A DNA stretch of 64,000 nucleotides from Azospirillum endophyticum (GTDB lineage Bacteria > Pseudomonadota > Alphaproteobacteria > Azospirillales > Azospirillaceae): NCBI RefSeq assembly GCF_016595245.1, contig NZ_JAENHM010000057.1, positions 62,001 to 126,000 on the forward strand. The letters run 5' to 3'. The translations under genes and the position numbers were made by a program. Below are positions 15,895-24,135 of this stretch, piece after piece (position 1 is the stretch's first letter; every line of letters starts with the position of its first letter). The notes under the pieces were generated by a model that was not told the DNA's origin, did no database searches, and saw only the letters and a program-made list of their open reading frames with translations.

Positions 15895-17255
15895 GACGGA
15901 TTGTCCTTCTCGCCGCCGCCCTGTCGGTTGCCGCAATGCCTTTGCGGGCCGATGAGGCGGTGACGGCGCCGGTCCAGGGACGCGACGCCTTCTCCAGGCC
16001 GCTGCCGGCTCTCGACCCGGTTCACCGTGCCGCCTTCCATGCCGGCCGTTCGCTGTTCCAGCAGGTGTGGACCGTCGGACCGTCGGAGGTGCGGCCCGAC
16101 CTCGACGGGCTCGGCCCGCTGTTCAACCGGCAATCCTGCGTCGCCTGCCATGCCAAGAACGGCCGGGGAGAACCGCCGGAGGGGGAGAGCGACAGCATGC
16201 GCTCCACCCTGGTCCGGCTGTCGGTGCCCGGCGGCGGGGCGGGCGCAGCGCCGCGACCGCATCCGGTCTATGGCGACCAGTTCAACCCCGACGGCATCCC
16301 CGGCGTGCCGGGCGAGGGCCGGGCGACGCTGGTCTGGTCGGAGCGCATCGACCGTCTGGCCGACGGCACGCCGGTCGCCCTGCGGCGGCCGGACCTGCGG
16401 CTGGGCAATCTCGGCTACGGGCCGCTGGGGCCGGAGGTGATGACCTCGGTGCGGATGGCGCCGCCGCTCGTCGGGCTCGGCCTGCTGGAGGCGGTGCCGG
16501 AGGCCGATCTGCTGGCGCTCGCCGATCCGGACGACCGCGACGGCGACGGGGTGCGCGGGCGGGTCAATCTGGTGTGGGATGCGGCGCGCGGCGCCTTCGC
16601 AATCGGCCGCTTCGGGTTGAAGGCCAACCAGCCGAGCCTGCGCCAGCAGAATGCCGGGGCCTTCGACGGCGACCTCGGCCTGACCTCGCCATTGTTTCCG
16701 CAGCATGGCTGCACGGCGGTGCAGACCGCCTGCCGGGCGGCGGCGGGTGAGGACGCGGGAGAGGCTGGGCCGGAGTTGAGCGACGAACAGCTCGATCTGG
16801 TGACGCTCTACACCCGCGCCCTCGCGGTGCCGGCACGGCGCAACACCGACGATCCCCTGGTGCGGGTAGGAGAAGAACTGTTCGCCGCCATCGGCTGCGC
16901 CGCCTGCCACGCGCCGGCCCTGCGCACCGGCCCGTCGCCGGCCCTGCCGGAACTGGCCGGCCGAACCATCCACCCCTACACCGACCTGCTGCTGCATGAC
17001 ATGGGCGAGGGGCTGGCCGACGGGCTTCCCGACTTCCAGGCGACCGGCGGGCAGTGGCGGACACCGCCGCTCTGGGGACTCGGCCTGACGGCGGCGGTCA
17101 CCGACCGCCCGACCTATCTGCATGACGGCCGCGCCCACAGCTTGCTGGAGGCCATTCTCTGGCACAGCGGCGAGGCCGAGCCGGCGCGCGAGGCGGTCCG
17201 TCGCATGCCCTCGCTGAACCGCGAGGCACTGCTGGCCTTCCTCGACTCCCTGTAA
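15891..17255 (+). CDS. Diheme c-type cytochrome, putative peroxidase (DUF1111/DiOHR family)
   Basis: This 454-residue exported protein has a signal peptide over residues 1-20 (RRIVLLAAALSVAAMPLRA). Two heme c attachment motifs are present, SCVACH about 85 residues in and GCAACH near residue 340. The family is called di-heme oxidoreductase or putative peroxidase. Members are often linked to metal-uptake loci, though the reaction is rarely known. The start is taken at the ATGA overlap with the binding-protein gene, giving a normal signal peptide, so the two are coupled. It would act in the periplasm, perhaps changing the redox state of a ligand before transport. Confidence 0.85.
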   Translation: MRRIVLLAAALSVAAMPLRADEAVTAPVQGRDAFSRPLPALDPVHRAAFHAGRSLFQQVWTVGPSEVRPDLDGLGPLFNRQSCVACHAKNGRGEPPEGESDSMRSTLVRLSVPGGGAGAAPRPHPVYGDQFNPDGIPGVPGEGRATLVWSERIDRLADGTPVALRRPDLRLGNLGYGPLGPEVMTSVRMAPPLVGLGLLEAVPEADLLALADPDDRDGDGVRGRVNLVWDAARGAFAIGRFGLKANQPSLRQQNAGAFDGDLGLTSPLFPQHGCTAVQTACRAAAGEDAGEAGPELSDEQLDLVTLYTRALAVPARRNTDDPLVRVGEELFAAIGCAACHAPALRTGPSPALPELAGRTIHPYTDLLLHDMGEGLADGLPDFQATGGQWRTPPLWGLGLTAAVTDRPTYLHDGRAHSLLEAILWHSGEAEPAREAVRRMPSLNREALLAFLDSL

Positions 17256-17282
17256 CGGCAGGTCCCACACGGTTTGGCTTGC

Positions 17283-17297
17283 TTGTGCAATGCACAA
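17283..17297. promoter_or_regulatory. Perfect palindrome before the ATPase gene
   Basis: TTGTGCA and TGCACAA flank a single central A. The palindrome lies four bases upstream of the ModE-type box and 28 bases after the cytochrome stop. It could be a second operator or the remnant of a short hairpin; there is no T-run. Confidence 0.35.
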
Positions 17298-17300
17298 CAC

Positions 17301-17324
17301 CTCTGTATCCTTTTGGATATAGCG
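17301..17324 (+). promoter_or_regulatory. ModE-type box upstream of the double-ATPase gene
   Basis: The arms CTCTGT and ATAGCG are 12 bases apart, with the inner palindrome TATCC-TTTT-GGATA. TATCC repeats again just downstream, so GGATATAGCGTATCC is itself nearly symmetric. It ends 38 bases before the ATG, in the promoter region. Confidence 0.65.
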
Positions 17325-17362
17325 TATCCGCCGTCCGGGCTTGAAAGCGTGGAGAGCGACCG

Positions 17363-18721
17363 ATGAAGCCACCCATCGTCATACTGGGCAACGGAGCGCC
17401 GTGGCTGCGACTCGGCCGCATCCATCTGACGGCTGGGCAATGCGGGCTGATCACCGGACCGACCGGCACCGGCAAGACCAGCGTGTTGCGGGCGCTCGCC
17501 GGTCTGCCGGGGCATGACGGACAGGTGATGGCGGTCGATGGCGGCATTGCGGTGCCGAGGGAGGCGGCCTGTCCGGTCGCCTTCGTACCGCAGATTCCCG
17601 ACGTTCCGCTGCGCTCCGGTCCCGTCGAGGCGGCGGTGGAAGCGGCCAGTGTCGCCAGCCACCGCTTCCGTTCCCGGTCGGCTGCGGAAAGCCCGGTCCG
17701 GGTCGCCGACGCCTTGCGCGAGGTCGGGCTGGAGGGTGCCGTCGGCCGCAGGATCGAGACCTTGTCGATGGGCGAACGCCATCGCCTGGCCATCGCCGCC
17801 GCCCTGGCGGCCGATCCGGCGGTGCTGCTGCTCGACGAGCCCTTCGCGCTGCTGGATTCCGACGGCGTGCAGATGCTGCGCTCCGTCATCCGCCGGCGCC
17901 TCGCCATGGGGCGGATCCTGCTGATCAGCGAGCATCGGCCCGAGCGGATGACCGGCCTGCCCGCGGTCCATCTATGCATGCCGGCTCCGGATACCGGTAC
18001 GGCGCCTGCCGTTCCGGATGAGGACAGCATGAGCGCGGAGCCGGGCAACTGGGCGCTGCCGGCGGCGCCGGTTCTGTGTGCCGAGGGGCTGCGGGTTCCG
18101 CGCGGCGACGGCACGCCGCTGTTCGACCGGCTGGCGATGACGCTGCCGGCGGGGCGGCGGTTCCATCTCAGCGGCGTCAACGGCGCGGGAAAGAGCAGGT
18201 TGCTGCGCTGTCTGATCGGAGCGGAACCGATGGAGGACGGCACCGTCACCATCGCCGACCTGCGCAATCCCAGCCCGCGCGACCTGCCGGGCCGCGTCGG
18301 CTTCCTGCCCCAGGACCCACCGCGCCATTTCTTCGCCGAGACGGTGCGGACGGAGATCGGCTTCGCCCTCACCCGTGCCGGCCTGTGCCCACCCGACCGG
18401 GCCGAGCGGGTCGACCGGGTGATCGCGCAATTCGGCCTGACGTCGCTGGCGGAGCGCTCTCCGCAGAGCCTGAGCGTCGGGGAGCGCCAGCTCGTCGCCC
18501 TGGCCGGGCTGGTGGCGGGACGCCCCCGCCTGTTCCTGCTCGACGAACCGCTGAGCGGGCTGGACCCGCAGCGCGCCGCCCATGCCCTGGCGGTGCTGGC
18601 CACCGCCGCCCGCCGTGACGGCTCCGCCGTCCTGCTGGCGAGCCACGGATCGCTGCCGGTTCCCGGCTGGGCCGACCGCAGCCTGCGCCTGGAGAATGGC
18701 CGCCTGCACGCCGTGGCGTGA
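17363..18721 (+). CDS. Fused double ABC ATPase, ECF/CbiO-like
   Basis: The 452-residue polypeptide contains two complete nucleotide-binding domains. The first has Walker A GPTGTGKTS (residues 32-40), signature LSMGE and Walker B VLLLDEP. The second, after a linker near residue 225, has GVNGAGKSR, LSVGE and LFLLDEP. Such fusions resemble the EcfA/EcfA' or CbiO pairs that power energy-coupling-factor transporters. No permease or substrate-binding membrane component is in the neighbourhood, so the partner must be encoded elsewhere. GGAG lies eight bases before the ATG. A ModE-type box in the promoter ties it to the adjacent molybdenum genes. An alternative is a non-transport ABC-F-like role, but the ABC-F linker is absent. 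Confidence 0.82.
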   Translation: MKPPIVILGNGAPWLRLGRIHLTAGQCGLITGPTGTGKTSVLRALAGLPGHDGQVMAVDGGIAVPREAACPVAFVPQIPDVPLRSGPVEAAVEAASVASHRFRSRSAAESPVRVADALREVGLEGAVGRRIETLSMGERHRLAIAAALAADPAVLLLDEPFALLDSDGVQMLRSVIRRRLAMGRILLISEHRPERMTGLPAVHLCMPAPDTGTAPAVPDEDSMSAEPGNWALPAAPVLCAEGLRVPRGDGTPLFDRLAMTLPAGRRFHLSGVNGAGKSRLLRCLIGAEPMEDGTVTIADLRNPSPRDLPGRVGFLPQDPPRHFFAETVRTEIGFALTRAGLCPPDRAERVDRVIAQFGLTSLAERSPQSLSVGERQLVALAGLVAGRPRLFLLDEPLSGLDPQRAAHALAVLATAARRDGSAVLLASHGSLPVPGWADRSLRLENGRLHAVA

Positions 18722-18772
18722 GGCGGCCGCCATCGGGCGCTTGACCGGTTCGGTTCAAGCGCCCGGCCAGGA

Positions 18773-20830
18773 TCAGAAGCTGTAGCGTGCGGTGACGAAC
18801 ATCGTCCGGCCCGGCTCCGGGAAGCCGTCGGCCAGCGAATAGTTGGCGTCGAACAGGTTGCGTACCCCGGCCGACAGCTGTGCGTTGGCGGTCAGGTCGT
18901 AGCTGGCCTGGAGATTGGCCAGGGCATACCCACCGTTGCCGAGGAACACGGTGCCCGCGGTGCTCTGGCTGTAGCGGCCGCTCGCCGCCTCGACGCTCGG
19001 GACGATGCCGAGCTGTTCGGTCGGCCGCCAGTCGGCATGCAGGAAGACCTTGTGGTTCGGCGTGCCGACCGCCCTCAAGTTCGGGATGTTGGGGTCGGAC
19101 AGCGTCCGGATGGTCAGCGTGTAATTGCCGCCGACCTCCAGCGTCGGGGTCAGTCTGGTGGTGACGGCGACCTCGAAACCGCGGTAGAGGCCGGAGGCCA
19201 TGTTGCGGCTCTGCGTCGTCGCCTGGCCGTTGATGACGATCGGCGCGTTGGCGATCACGTCGCGCAGGCGGCTGAGGAAGACGGCGCCCTCGACACGGGT
19301 GGACCCGAAGCGCTCCGAGGCGCCGATCTCGTAGTTGATCGCCTTTTCCGGCTTCAGGTCGGGATTGGAGGCGGTGCCGTTGAAGCGGGTGCTGAAGCGC
19401 TCGAAGATGCTGGGGAAGCGGCTGCGGGCGGAGATGCTGGCATGCGCCTCGCCGGTCTTGGAAAAGCGGTAGACCACGGCACCCTGGGCATTGGTGGCGT
19501 CGCTGTCGGCGCGCCTGTAGTCGATCATCGAGCCGGTGGCGGTGCCGTTCCAGTCCTGCGCCTCATGCAGGCGGCGCCAGTCGTGGCTGGCGCCGATCAC
19601 GATGTCCAGCGCCTCCGTGGCATGGAAGCTGTTCTCCAGCGCGACCGACCAGGTGTCCTCCAGGTCCCGCTGCTTGGGCTCCAGGAAATTGCCGGGGTAG
19701 AGGCGCTGCCATTCCTTGTGGTCGTCGCGGCGGAAATGCAGGGCGCCCTTCAGCGTGTTCATCGGGATCAGGTCGGTGCCCAGTTCGGCGCTGCCGCCAT
19801 AGGCCTTGTCATCATAGTAACTGCGGAAGGAGCGTGACGTCGCCTGCCGCGTCAGGCCGGCATCGTCGAAGGCGTAAAGCCCGTTCTGGAAGGTGTTGTA
19901 GTAGAGCTTGGTCTTTGCGTAGGACGCGCTGCCGAGCTTGGTGTTCGACAGCCAATAGACGCTCTGCAAATCCCAGTAGGGCCAGCTCCAGTAGCGCTGG
20001 TTGGCGACGCTGTCGTTCACGTTCAGCGGAGCGCCCTTCCTGCCCGACTGCTTCTGGACATTGATCGAGTATTCATCGGTGTCGTTGGGCGTGAAGCCGG
20101 CCTTCAGGTTGACCGACCAATCGGCGGTCTGCGACTGGTCGCGGTTGCCGCCATTCTCCGACGCCACCGGCTTGAAGCTCTCCGGCAGGCGGCTGTGGGT
20201 GGTCTCGGTCCTGGTGCCGCTGGCTTGCAGGTAGAAGCGCTCCTGCCGGGTGCCGGCCATGCCGTAGGTGGTGTAGCCGCCCAGGGCCGCCCGGTTGTCG
20301 AAGGACAGTCCCTGGCGCAGTTCCGCTTCGAAGGCGCGGGTCGGCTTGCGGGTGACGAGGTTGATGGCGCCGCCCATGGCGCCCGGTCCGTCCAGCACCG
20401 AGGCGTAGCCCTTCGACACCTGGATTTCCGACAAATCGGGGGTCAGCAGGCGGCCGAAATCGAGCCGGTTGTCGGCGGGAAGATAGATGCGCACGCCATC
20501 CATCATCACCGGAATCTGGTAGCGGTCGAAGCCGCGGATGTAGACCAGCCGTTCGTTGCGCTGCCCGCCGGTCGCCGACGACGTGACGCCGGGAATGATG
20601 TCCATCGCCTGATCGAGCGACTGCTTGTTGAAGGTCTGCATCTCGTCCGCCGACAGGCTGGAACCGCCGACAGGCTGCCCGGCCGCCTGGGCCGACACGT
20701 TGATCTGGCCGAGCGTGAAGACGCCGGCCCCGGCATTGACGGCCGGATCGCTGGCGGCATCGGCGGCGAACGCCCCACCACCGGTCAACACCCCAATCGT
20801 GAACGTGATATACAAATGGGAATTACGCAT
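18773..20830 (-). CDS. TonB-dependent outer-membrane receptor
   Basis: This 685-residue protein has a signal peptide (residues 1-22). The plug domain (about 50-165) is recognisable from SLDQAMDIIPGVTSS, RLVYIRGFDRYQIPVMMDGV and GYASVLDGPGAMGGAINLVT. A long beta-barrel follows, ending in VTARYSF with the terminal aromatic residue required for outer-membrane insertion. There is no N-terminal signalling extension. The family imports scarce metal complexes, cobalamin or siderophores using TonB energy. The substrate cannot be read from sequence. Its ModE-type box and its position between the double ATPase and a NifQ-like gene suggest a molybdenum complex. It is convergent with the ATPase gene. Confidence 0.93.
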   Translation of the reverse strand: MRNSHLYITFTIGVLTGGGAFAADAASDPAVNAGAGVFTLGQINVSAQAAGQPVGGSSLSADEMQTFNKQSLDQAMDIIPGVTSSATGGQRNERLVYIRGFDRYQIPVMMDGVRIYLPADNRLDFGRLLTPDLSEIQVSKGYASVLDGPGAMGGAINLVTRKPTRAFEAELRQGLSFDNRAALGGYTTYGMAGTRQERFYLQASGTRTETTHSRLPESFKPVASENGGNRDQSQTADWSVNLKAGFTPNDTDEYSINVQKQSGRKGAPLNVNDSVANQRYWSWPYWDLQSVYWLSNTKLGSASYAKTKLYYNTFQNGLYAFDDAGLTRQATSRSFRSYYDDKAYGGSAELGTDLIPMNTLKGALHFRRDDHKEWQRLYPGNFLEPKQRDLEDTWSVALENSFHATEALDIVIGASHDWRRLHEAQDWNGTATGSMIDYRRADSDATNAQGAVVYRFSKTGEAHASISARSRFPSIFERFSTRFNGTASNPDLKPEKAINYEIGASERFGSTRVEGAVFLSRLRDVIANAPIVINGQATTQSRNMASGLYRGFEVAVTTRLTPTLEVGGNYTLTIRTLSDPNIPNLRAVGTPNHKVFLHADWRPTEQLGIVPSVEAASGRYSQSTAGTVFLGNGGYALANLQASYDLTANAQLSAGVRNLFDANYSLADGFPEPGRTMFVTARYSF

Positions 20831-20905
20831 CTCGCCCCCAAGAAAAGCCGTTTCCGTCTCGCCGGCGCAGCAGGCCCCCTGCCAGCCCCACCTGCTATCC
20901 GCCGT

Positions 20906-20929
20906 CGATGTATCTGTACGGATATATCG
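20906..20929 (-). promoter_or_regulatory. ModE-type box upstream of the TonB receptor
   Basis: The arms CGATGT and ATATCG are 12 bases apart, with inner GTATC and GATAT. It is the most symmetric of the four 12-spaced boxes. It ends 76 bases upstream of the receptor ATG, within the only intergenic space available for its promoter. Confidence 0.65.
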
Positions 20930-21099
20930 ACTGTGGCCGCCCTGTCAAAAGGCTCCCTGTCTCGGAGCAGGGTGATGCGTCACCTCGCCAGGGCGTGCAG
21001 CGATTCCGGGTGCGCTTTCAGCGCTGCCCCAAGCTGCCGGACCGATTTTCCATCACAAGGCCCCAGCGGGTTATCGGACCGCACCGGCATTTCCGGTCA

Positions 21100-21771
21100 T
21101 CATGGCCCGTGCGGCCTCGTCGGGATGATGTCGCCATAGCAGTCGGAATAATGGGCGCAGGCATCGCAGACGGTTGGCCGGTCGGTGGGCCGGCCTTCGG
21201 CGTGGAGCCGCTCGTAGAAGAAGCGTTTCCAGCGCAGCTTGCGGGTGTTGGCGGACGCCAGCGGATGGAAATGGCGCCGGAGCAGGTCCGCCAGGGAGTT
21301 GCGCCCCGCCAGTCCGAGGGAGCGCCAGAGATGGTCGTTCTCCAAACAGGCCCGCGCGATGATGACGGCGAAGGCCGCGGCAATCGGCTGGTCCGTACTG
21401 CGGTTGCGCAGCAGCAGGCCGAGGAAGTCCTCCTCTTCGCGCTTCAACCGCAGGATCTCCGGCCGCAGGATCTCCGGCGCGGCCAAGTCGATGGAGACGA
21501 GGCAGGCGTGGTGATGCTCCGCGTCCGCGTCGGCCAGACGATGGACGTGCCGGGAGAAGCAGCGCCCCGGCGTCCAGCCGGCGGCGGCCTCCGGGAAGAC
21601 GGTCCCGACCAGGGCGCCCAGCCTGTCCGGGGGCAGCCCCAACGCGCACGGGTAGGGTGCCGAAGCGTCGCTGCAGCGGCGCAGCAGCATGCGCCCGAGA
21701 TCCTGCGTATCGGCAAGGCCGCCGGATACCGAGCACGCCATCAGGCGATGGTAAGCCGCCGAGTCCGTCAC
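21100..21771 (-). CDS. NifQ-like molybdenum-handling protein
   Basis: The C-terminal half matches the NifQ family, which donates molybdenum for nitrogenase FeMo-cofactor synthesis. LLRRHFHPLASANTRKLRWK and RFFYERLHAEG are characteristic, followed by the cysteine motif VCDACAHYSDC. NifQ normally has Cys-x4-Cys-x2-Cys-x5-Cys. Here the last three cysteines are present, but the first position is Asp (DRPTVC), so metal or cluster binding may be altered. The start is a GTG preceded by GAGAGGCGGAC, giving 223 residues. No nif genes lie nearby; the context is molybdenum regulation and storage. CGTATCTAGCG just upstream resembles half of a ModE-type box. Confidence 0.78.
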   Translation of the reverse strand: MTDSAAYHRLMACSVSGGLADTQDLGRMLLRRCSDASAPYPCALGLPPDRLGALVGTVFPEAAAGWTPGRCFSRHVHRLADADAEHHHACLVSIDLAAPEILRPEILRLKREEEDFLGLLLRNRSTDQPIAAAFAVIIARACLENDHLWRSLGLAGRNSLADLLRRHFHPLASANTRKLRWKRFFYERLHAEGRPTDRPTVCDACAHYSDCYGDIIPTRPHGP

Positions 21772-21863
21772 GTCCGCCTCTCAGTGATCGCGCTCATCCG
21801 TATCTAGCGGCAGATGCCCGCTCGTGCCAAGGGGAGGCTCTCGGGGCGGGTCATCCGCGTCGG

Positions 21864-22095
21864 TCAGGCGGGACCCGTCGCCTTGAACCGCGCGGCCTCC
21901 TCCGAGCCGCCGGTGGCGTTGCCGGCGCTGTAGGAGTGGGCACCGACCCCGGCCAACCTGCCGCCGTCGACGATCAGATACTCGTCACGGATCGACCGGC
22001 CTTCGAACCAGCATTCCAGGATCCCGCGGGTGCCGGCAGCGTAGCGGGTCTGCGCCGACAGCGAGGTGCCGGAGATGTGCGGGGTCATGCCGGTT
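21864..22095 (-). pseudogene. C-terminal remnant of NAD-dependent formate dehydrogenase
   Basis: The frame reads GMTPHISGTSLSAQTRYAAG, then ILECWFEGRSIRDEYLIVDG, then AHSYSAGNATGGSEEAARFK. This is the highly conserved end of the metal-independent, D-2-hydroxyacid-dehydrogenase-type formate dehydrogenase. Only about the last 75 residues exist. The frame joins abruptly, at about 22090, to a lysR fragment in another frame, which indicates a deletion fusing two genes. Confidence 0.75.
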
Positions 22096-22610
22096 GGTGC
22101 GGTGGGTGGCGAAGGCGTAGCGCTCGCGGTACAGCGACATGCGGCGGACATTGTCCAGCGGCTCGTTGTCGAGATAGGTCAGGCCGCCATCCAGCTCGAA
22201 GGCGTCCAAGCCTTGCTGGATGGCGCGCGAGGTCATCGACCGGATCTCGACGGTGGCGGCCGGGTGGGCAGCGGCGAAGCGGGCGGTCAGATAGGACACC
22301 GCCGGCATTGCCGTCGGCACCCCCCCAGCCCCAACGTGCCGGTCAGCCCCTGACGCAACCCCGACAGATCGGCGCGCAGGCTTTCGTAATCGGTGAGGAT
22401 TTGCCGCCCCCAGGCCAGCACCGTTTCACCTTCCGGCGTCAGGCCGAGGAAACGGTGGCCACGCACCACCAGCGGCACCTGGAGATCCTCTTCCAGCTTG
22501 CGGATGGCGGCCGAGAGCGTCGGCTGCGCGACGTTGCAGGCGTCCGCGGCCCGCGCGAAGTGCTTTTCGCGGGCGAGCGTGACGAGATAGGACAGGTGAC
22601 GAACCAGCAT
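22096..22610 (-). pseudogene. Broken LysR-family regulator gene
   Basis: The start MLVRHLSYLVTLAREKHFAR and the helix-turn-helix CNVAQPTLSAAIRKLEEDLQ are intact. After TGTLGLG the reading frame is lost within a run of seven C/G bases at 22320-22326. One base more would continue into VPTAMPAVSYLTARFAAAHP, the expected effector domain. That frame then runs to RYAFATHRTNR and ends at the junction with the formate dehydrogenase remnant, so the last third is missing. The homopolymer shift could be a sequencing error, but the truncation is independent of it. Its target may have been a lost formate dehydrogenase locus. Confidence 0.75.
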
Positions 22611-22699
22611 GCGCGTGTCCCCATCGGTCCGGACGCGCCGCCCGGCGCGTGGGAGCCGGCCCCTTCTGTCTGACGATGATGGCGTGGCGGGGATCGCGG

Positions 22700-23293
22700 T
22701 TACTTGTCGCGCTCGCACGCCGTCGGGGGACGTCCGCCCGGCGGTGCCCGCCACAGCGACACCCACCAGCGGTCCAGCGCGGCACGGTCGCAAGGCAGCC
22801 TGACGGTCAGCCCGTTGGCAAGATCGAGCCAGTGGGGGATCAATGCCTCGGGCACCGCGATGACCGCCGGCACCTCGCGCAGCATCGCGAGGTGCAGGAC
22901 GTCGAGCAGGCCGGAGCCGTTGAGTTCCTGCCAGCCGAAGCGGTTCAGCACGACGATGTCGGGTCGCCCTTCGACCAGAGCGGCCAGCCGCCGTCCGATG
23001 TCGGCCAGCGCCTCGCCGCCGGGATCCTCATCGGGAGAGGGAGTGCCCTGGCCGGAAAGCAGGCGGAAGCCGTGCGCCGCCCGTCCTTCCAACGGTGCCT
23101 CCCGGCGGACCTGCACGATCCCCACCGCGTCGAAGCCCTCAGTCTGCAGGTCGAGCAGGAACCCGGAGAGCAGCCTGTCGGGATCGTCCGTGCCGCCATA
23201 GACGACCGCCGCGACGTCGGAGCGGTCGTCGAACGGGGGCCGGACCGGGGGCATGCCGGCGAGGGACGGGTGTCCGTGGAGGGGGCGGGGCAT
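22700..23293 (-). CDS. DUF2478 protein
   Basis: This 197-residue protein belongs to DUF2478, a family seen mostly in molybdenum-related operons. Its second half reads PDIVVLNRFGWQELNGSGLL and VPAVIAVPEALIPHWLDL. The fold is probably a P-loop NTPase-like alpha/beta domain, but I see no clear Walker A, so activity is uncertain. It starts two bases after the modA-like stop codon and is the last gene of the DUF2325/modA-like/DUF2478 operon. Its stop lies about 90 bases before the broken lysR gene. Confidence 0.78.
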   Translation of the reverse strand: MPRPLHGHPSLAGMPPVRPPFDDRSDVAAVVYGGTDDPDRLLSGFLLDLQTEGFDAVGIVQVRREAPLEGRAAHGFRLLSGQGTPSPDEDPGGEALADIGRRLAALVEGRPDIVVLNRFGWQELNGSGLLDVLHLAMLREVPAVIAVPEALIPHWLDLANGLTVRLPCDRAALDRWWVSLWRAPPGGRPPTACERDK

Positions 23294-23295
23294 GG

Positions 23296-24135
23296 TCAGC
23301 GCTCCCCGTCCGACGGCAGGCCGACCGGGTCGAAACCGAAGCGCGCCAGCGTCGCCTGCCCTTCCGGCGACAGGATCGCCAGCATCAGCCCGACGGCGGC
23401 CGGCTTCTGAAGGCTGGTGATCGCCAGGCCATATTCGGGACCGGTGGCGTAGGGTGGCGGAACCGGCACCACCTGGAGGTCGGGCGTGGCCTGGCGCCGC
23501 TGCTCGGCGCCGCTGCAATAGGCGATCATGACGGTGATGTCGCCGCGCGCGAAGGCCGAGGCGATGGGGTCGGGATCGGACGGGTCGGCCGCGGTGCTGC
23601 CGCCGACGATCTTCTTCGCCTTGGCGTCGAGCGTGGCGAAGGCGCCGGGATGGTGCTGCCCGATCCGCTGGAACATCTCCCAGGTGTAGTCGCCGCCGGG
23701 GTCGGCCTTGGGCGTCGAGGTGCCGATCCGGACCGACGGGTCGAGCAGCCGTTCGGCGAAGGAGGCCGGCTCCAGCCTGGCGTCGGGTTTGGCGAAGGCG
23801 CACAGCCGGTTGCGGGTGAACATCACCGCGGCGGCGGCCCGCCCGTCCTTGCGCAGGGTCAGCGCATGCCCCATGTCGGCCGAGGTGAAGAGATCGACCG
23901 CCTCGCCCGCCTCGATCCGGTCGCGCATCAGGCCGGACGGTCCGAAGGCGGTGCGCACGCTGTTGCCGGTCGCCTTGGCATAGTCGGCGGCGATGGCGGT
24001 CATCGCGGCGCGCAGGCTGCCCGCCCCATAGAGAACGAGGTCCTCGGCACGGGCCGTGGACACAGGGGCGGCCGACATGGCGGCGGCAGTGGCTGCCAGC
24101 AGCGTCAGGGTGGCAAGGCGGCGGAGCGGACTCAT
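23296..24135 (-). CDS. ModA-like periplasmic molybdate/oxyanion-binding protein
   Basis: This 279-residue protein has a signal peptide (residues 1-30, LATLTLLAATAAAMSAAPVS). The ModA-type start DLVLYGAGSLRAAMTAIAAD follows, then GPSGLMRDRIEAGEAVDLF with the serines expected to hydrogen-bond the oxyanion. It is typical of class II substrate-binding proteins for molybdate or tungstate. No modB or modC is present, so it either serves a transporter encoded elsewhere or acts as a sensor. The ATG overlaps the DUF2325 stop by four bases, and the DUF2478 gene follows two bases after its own stop. Confidence 0.8.
   Translation of the reverse strand: MSPLRRLATLTLLAATAAAMSAAPVSTARAEDLVLYGAGSLRAAMTAIAADYAKATGNSVRTAFGPSGLMRDRIEAGEAVDLFTSADMGHALTLRKDGRAAAAVMFTRNRLCAFAKPDARLEPASFAERLLDPSVRIGTSTPKADPGGDYTWEMFQRIGQHHPGAFATLDAKAKKIVGGSTAADPSDPDPIASAFARGDITVMIAYCSGAEQRRQATPDLQVVPVPPPYATGPEYGLAITSLQKPAAVGLMLAILSPEGQATLARFGFDPVGLPSDGER

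Noticed and set aside
14439..17255. A single 938-codon frame covering the binding-protein and cytochrome genes
   Set aside because: Only the last 454 codons are real (the cytochrome). The first part is out of frame with the binding protein and has Arg/Gly-rich nonsense composition.
21786..21809. A fifth 12-spaced Mo-type box upstream of the NifQ-like gene
   Set aside because: The right half (CGTATCTAGCG) is similar, but the left half (GATCGC) does not match, so I did not list it as a site.
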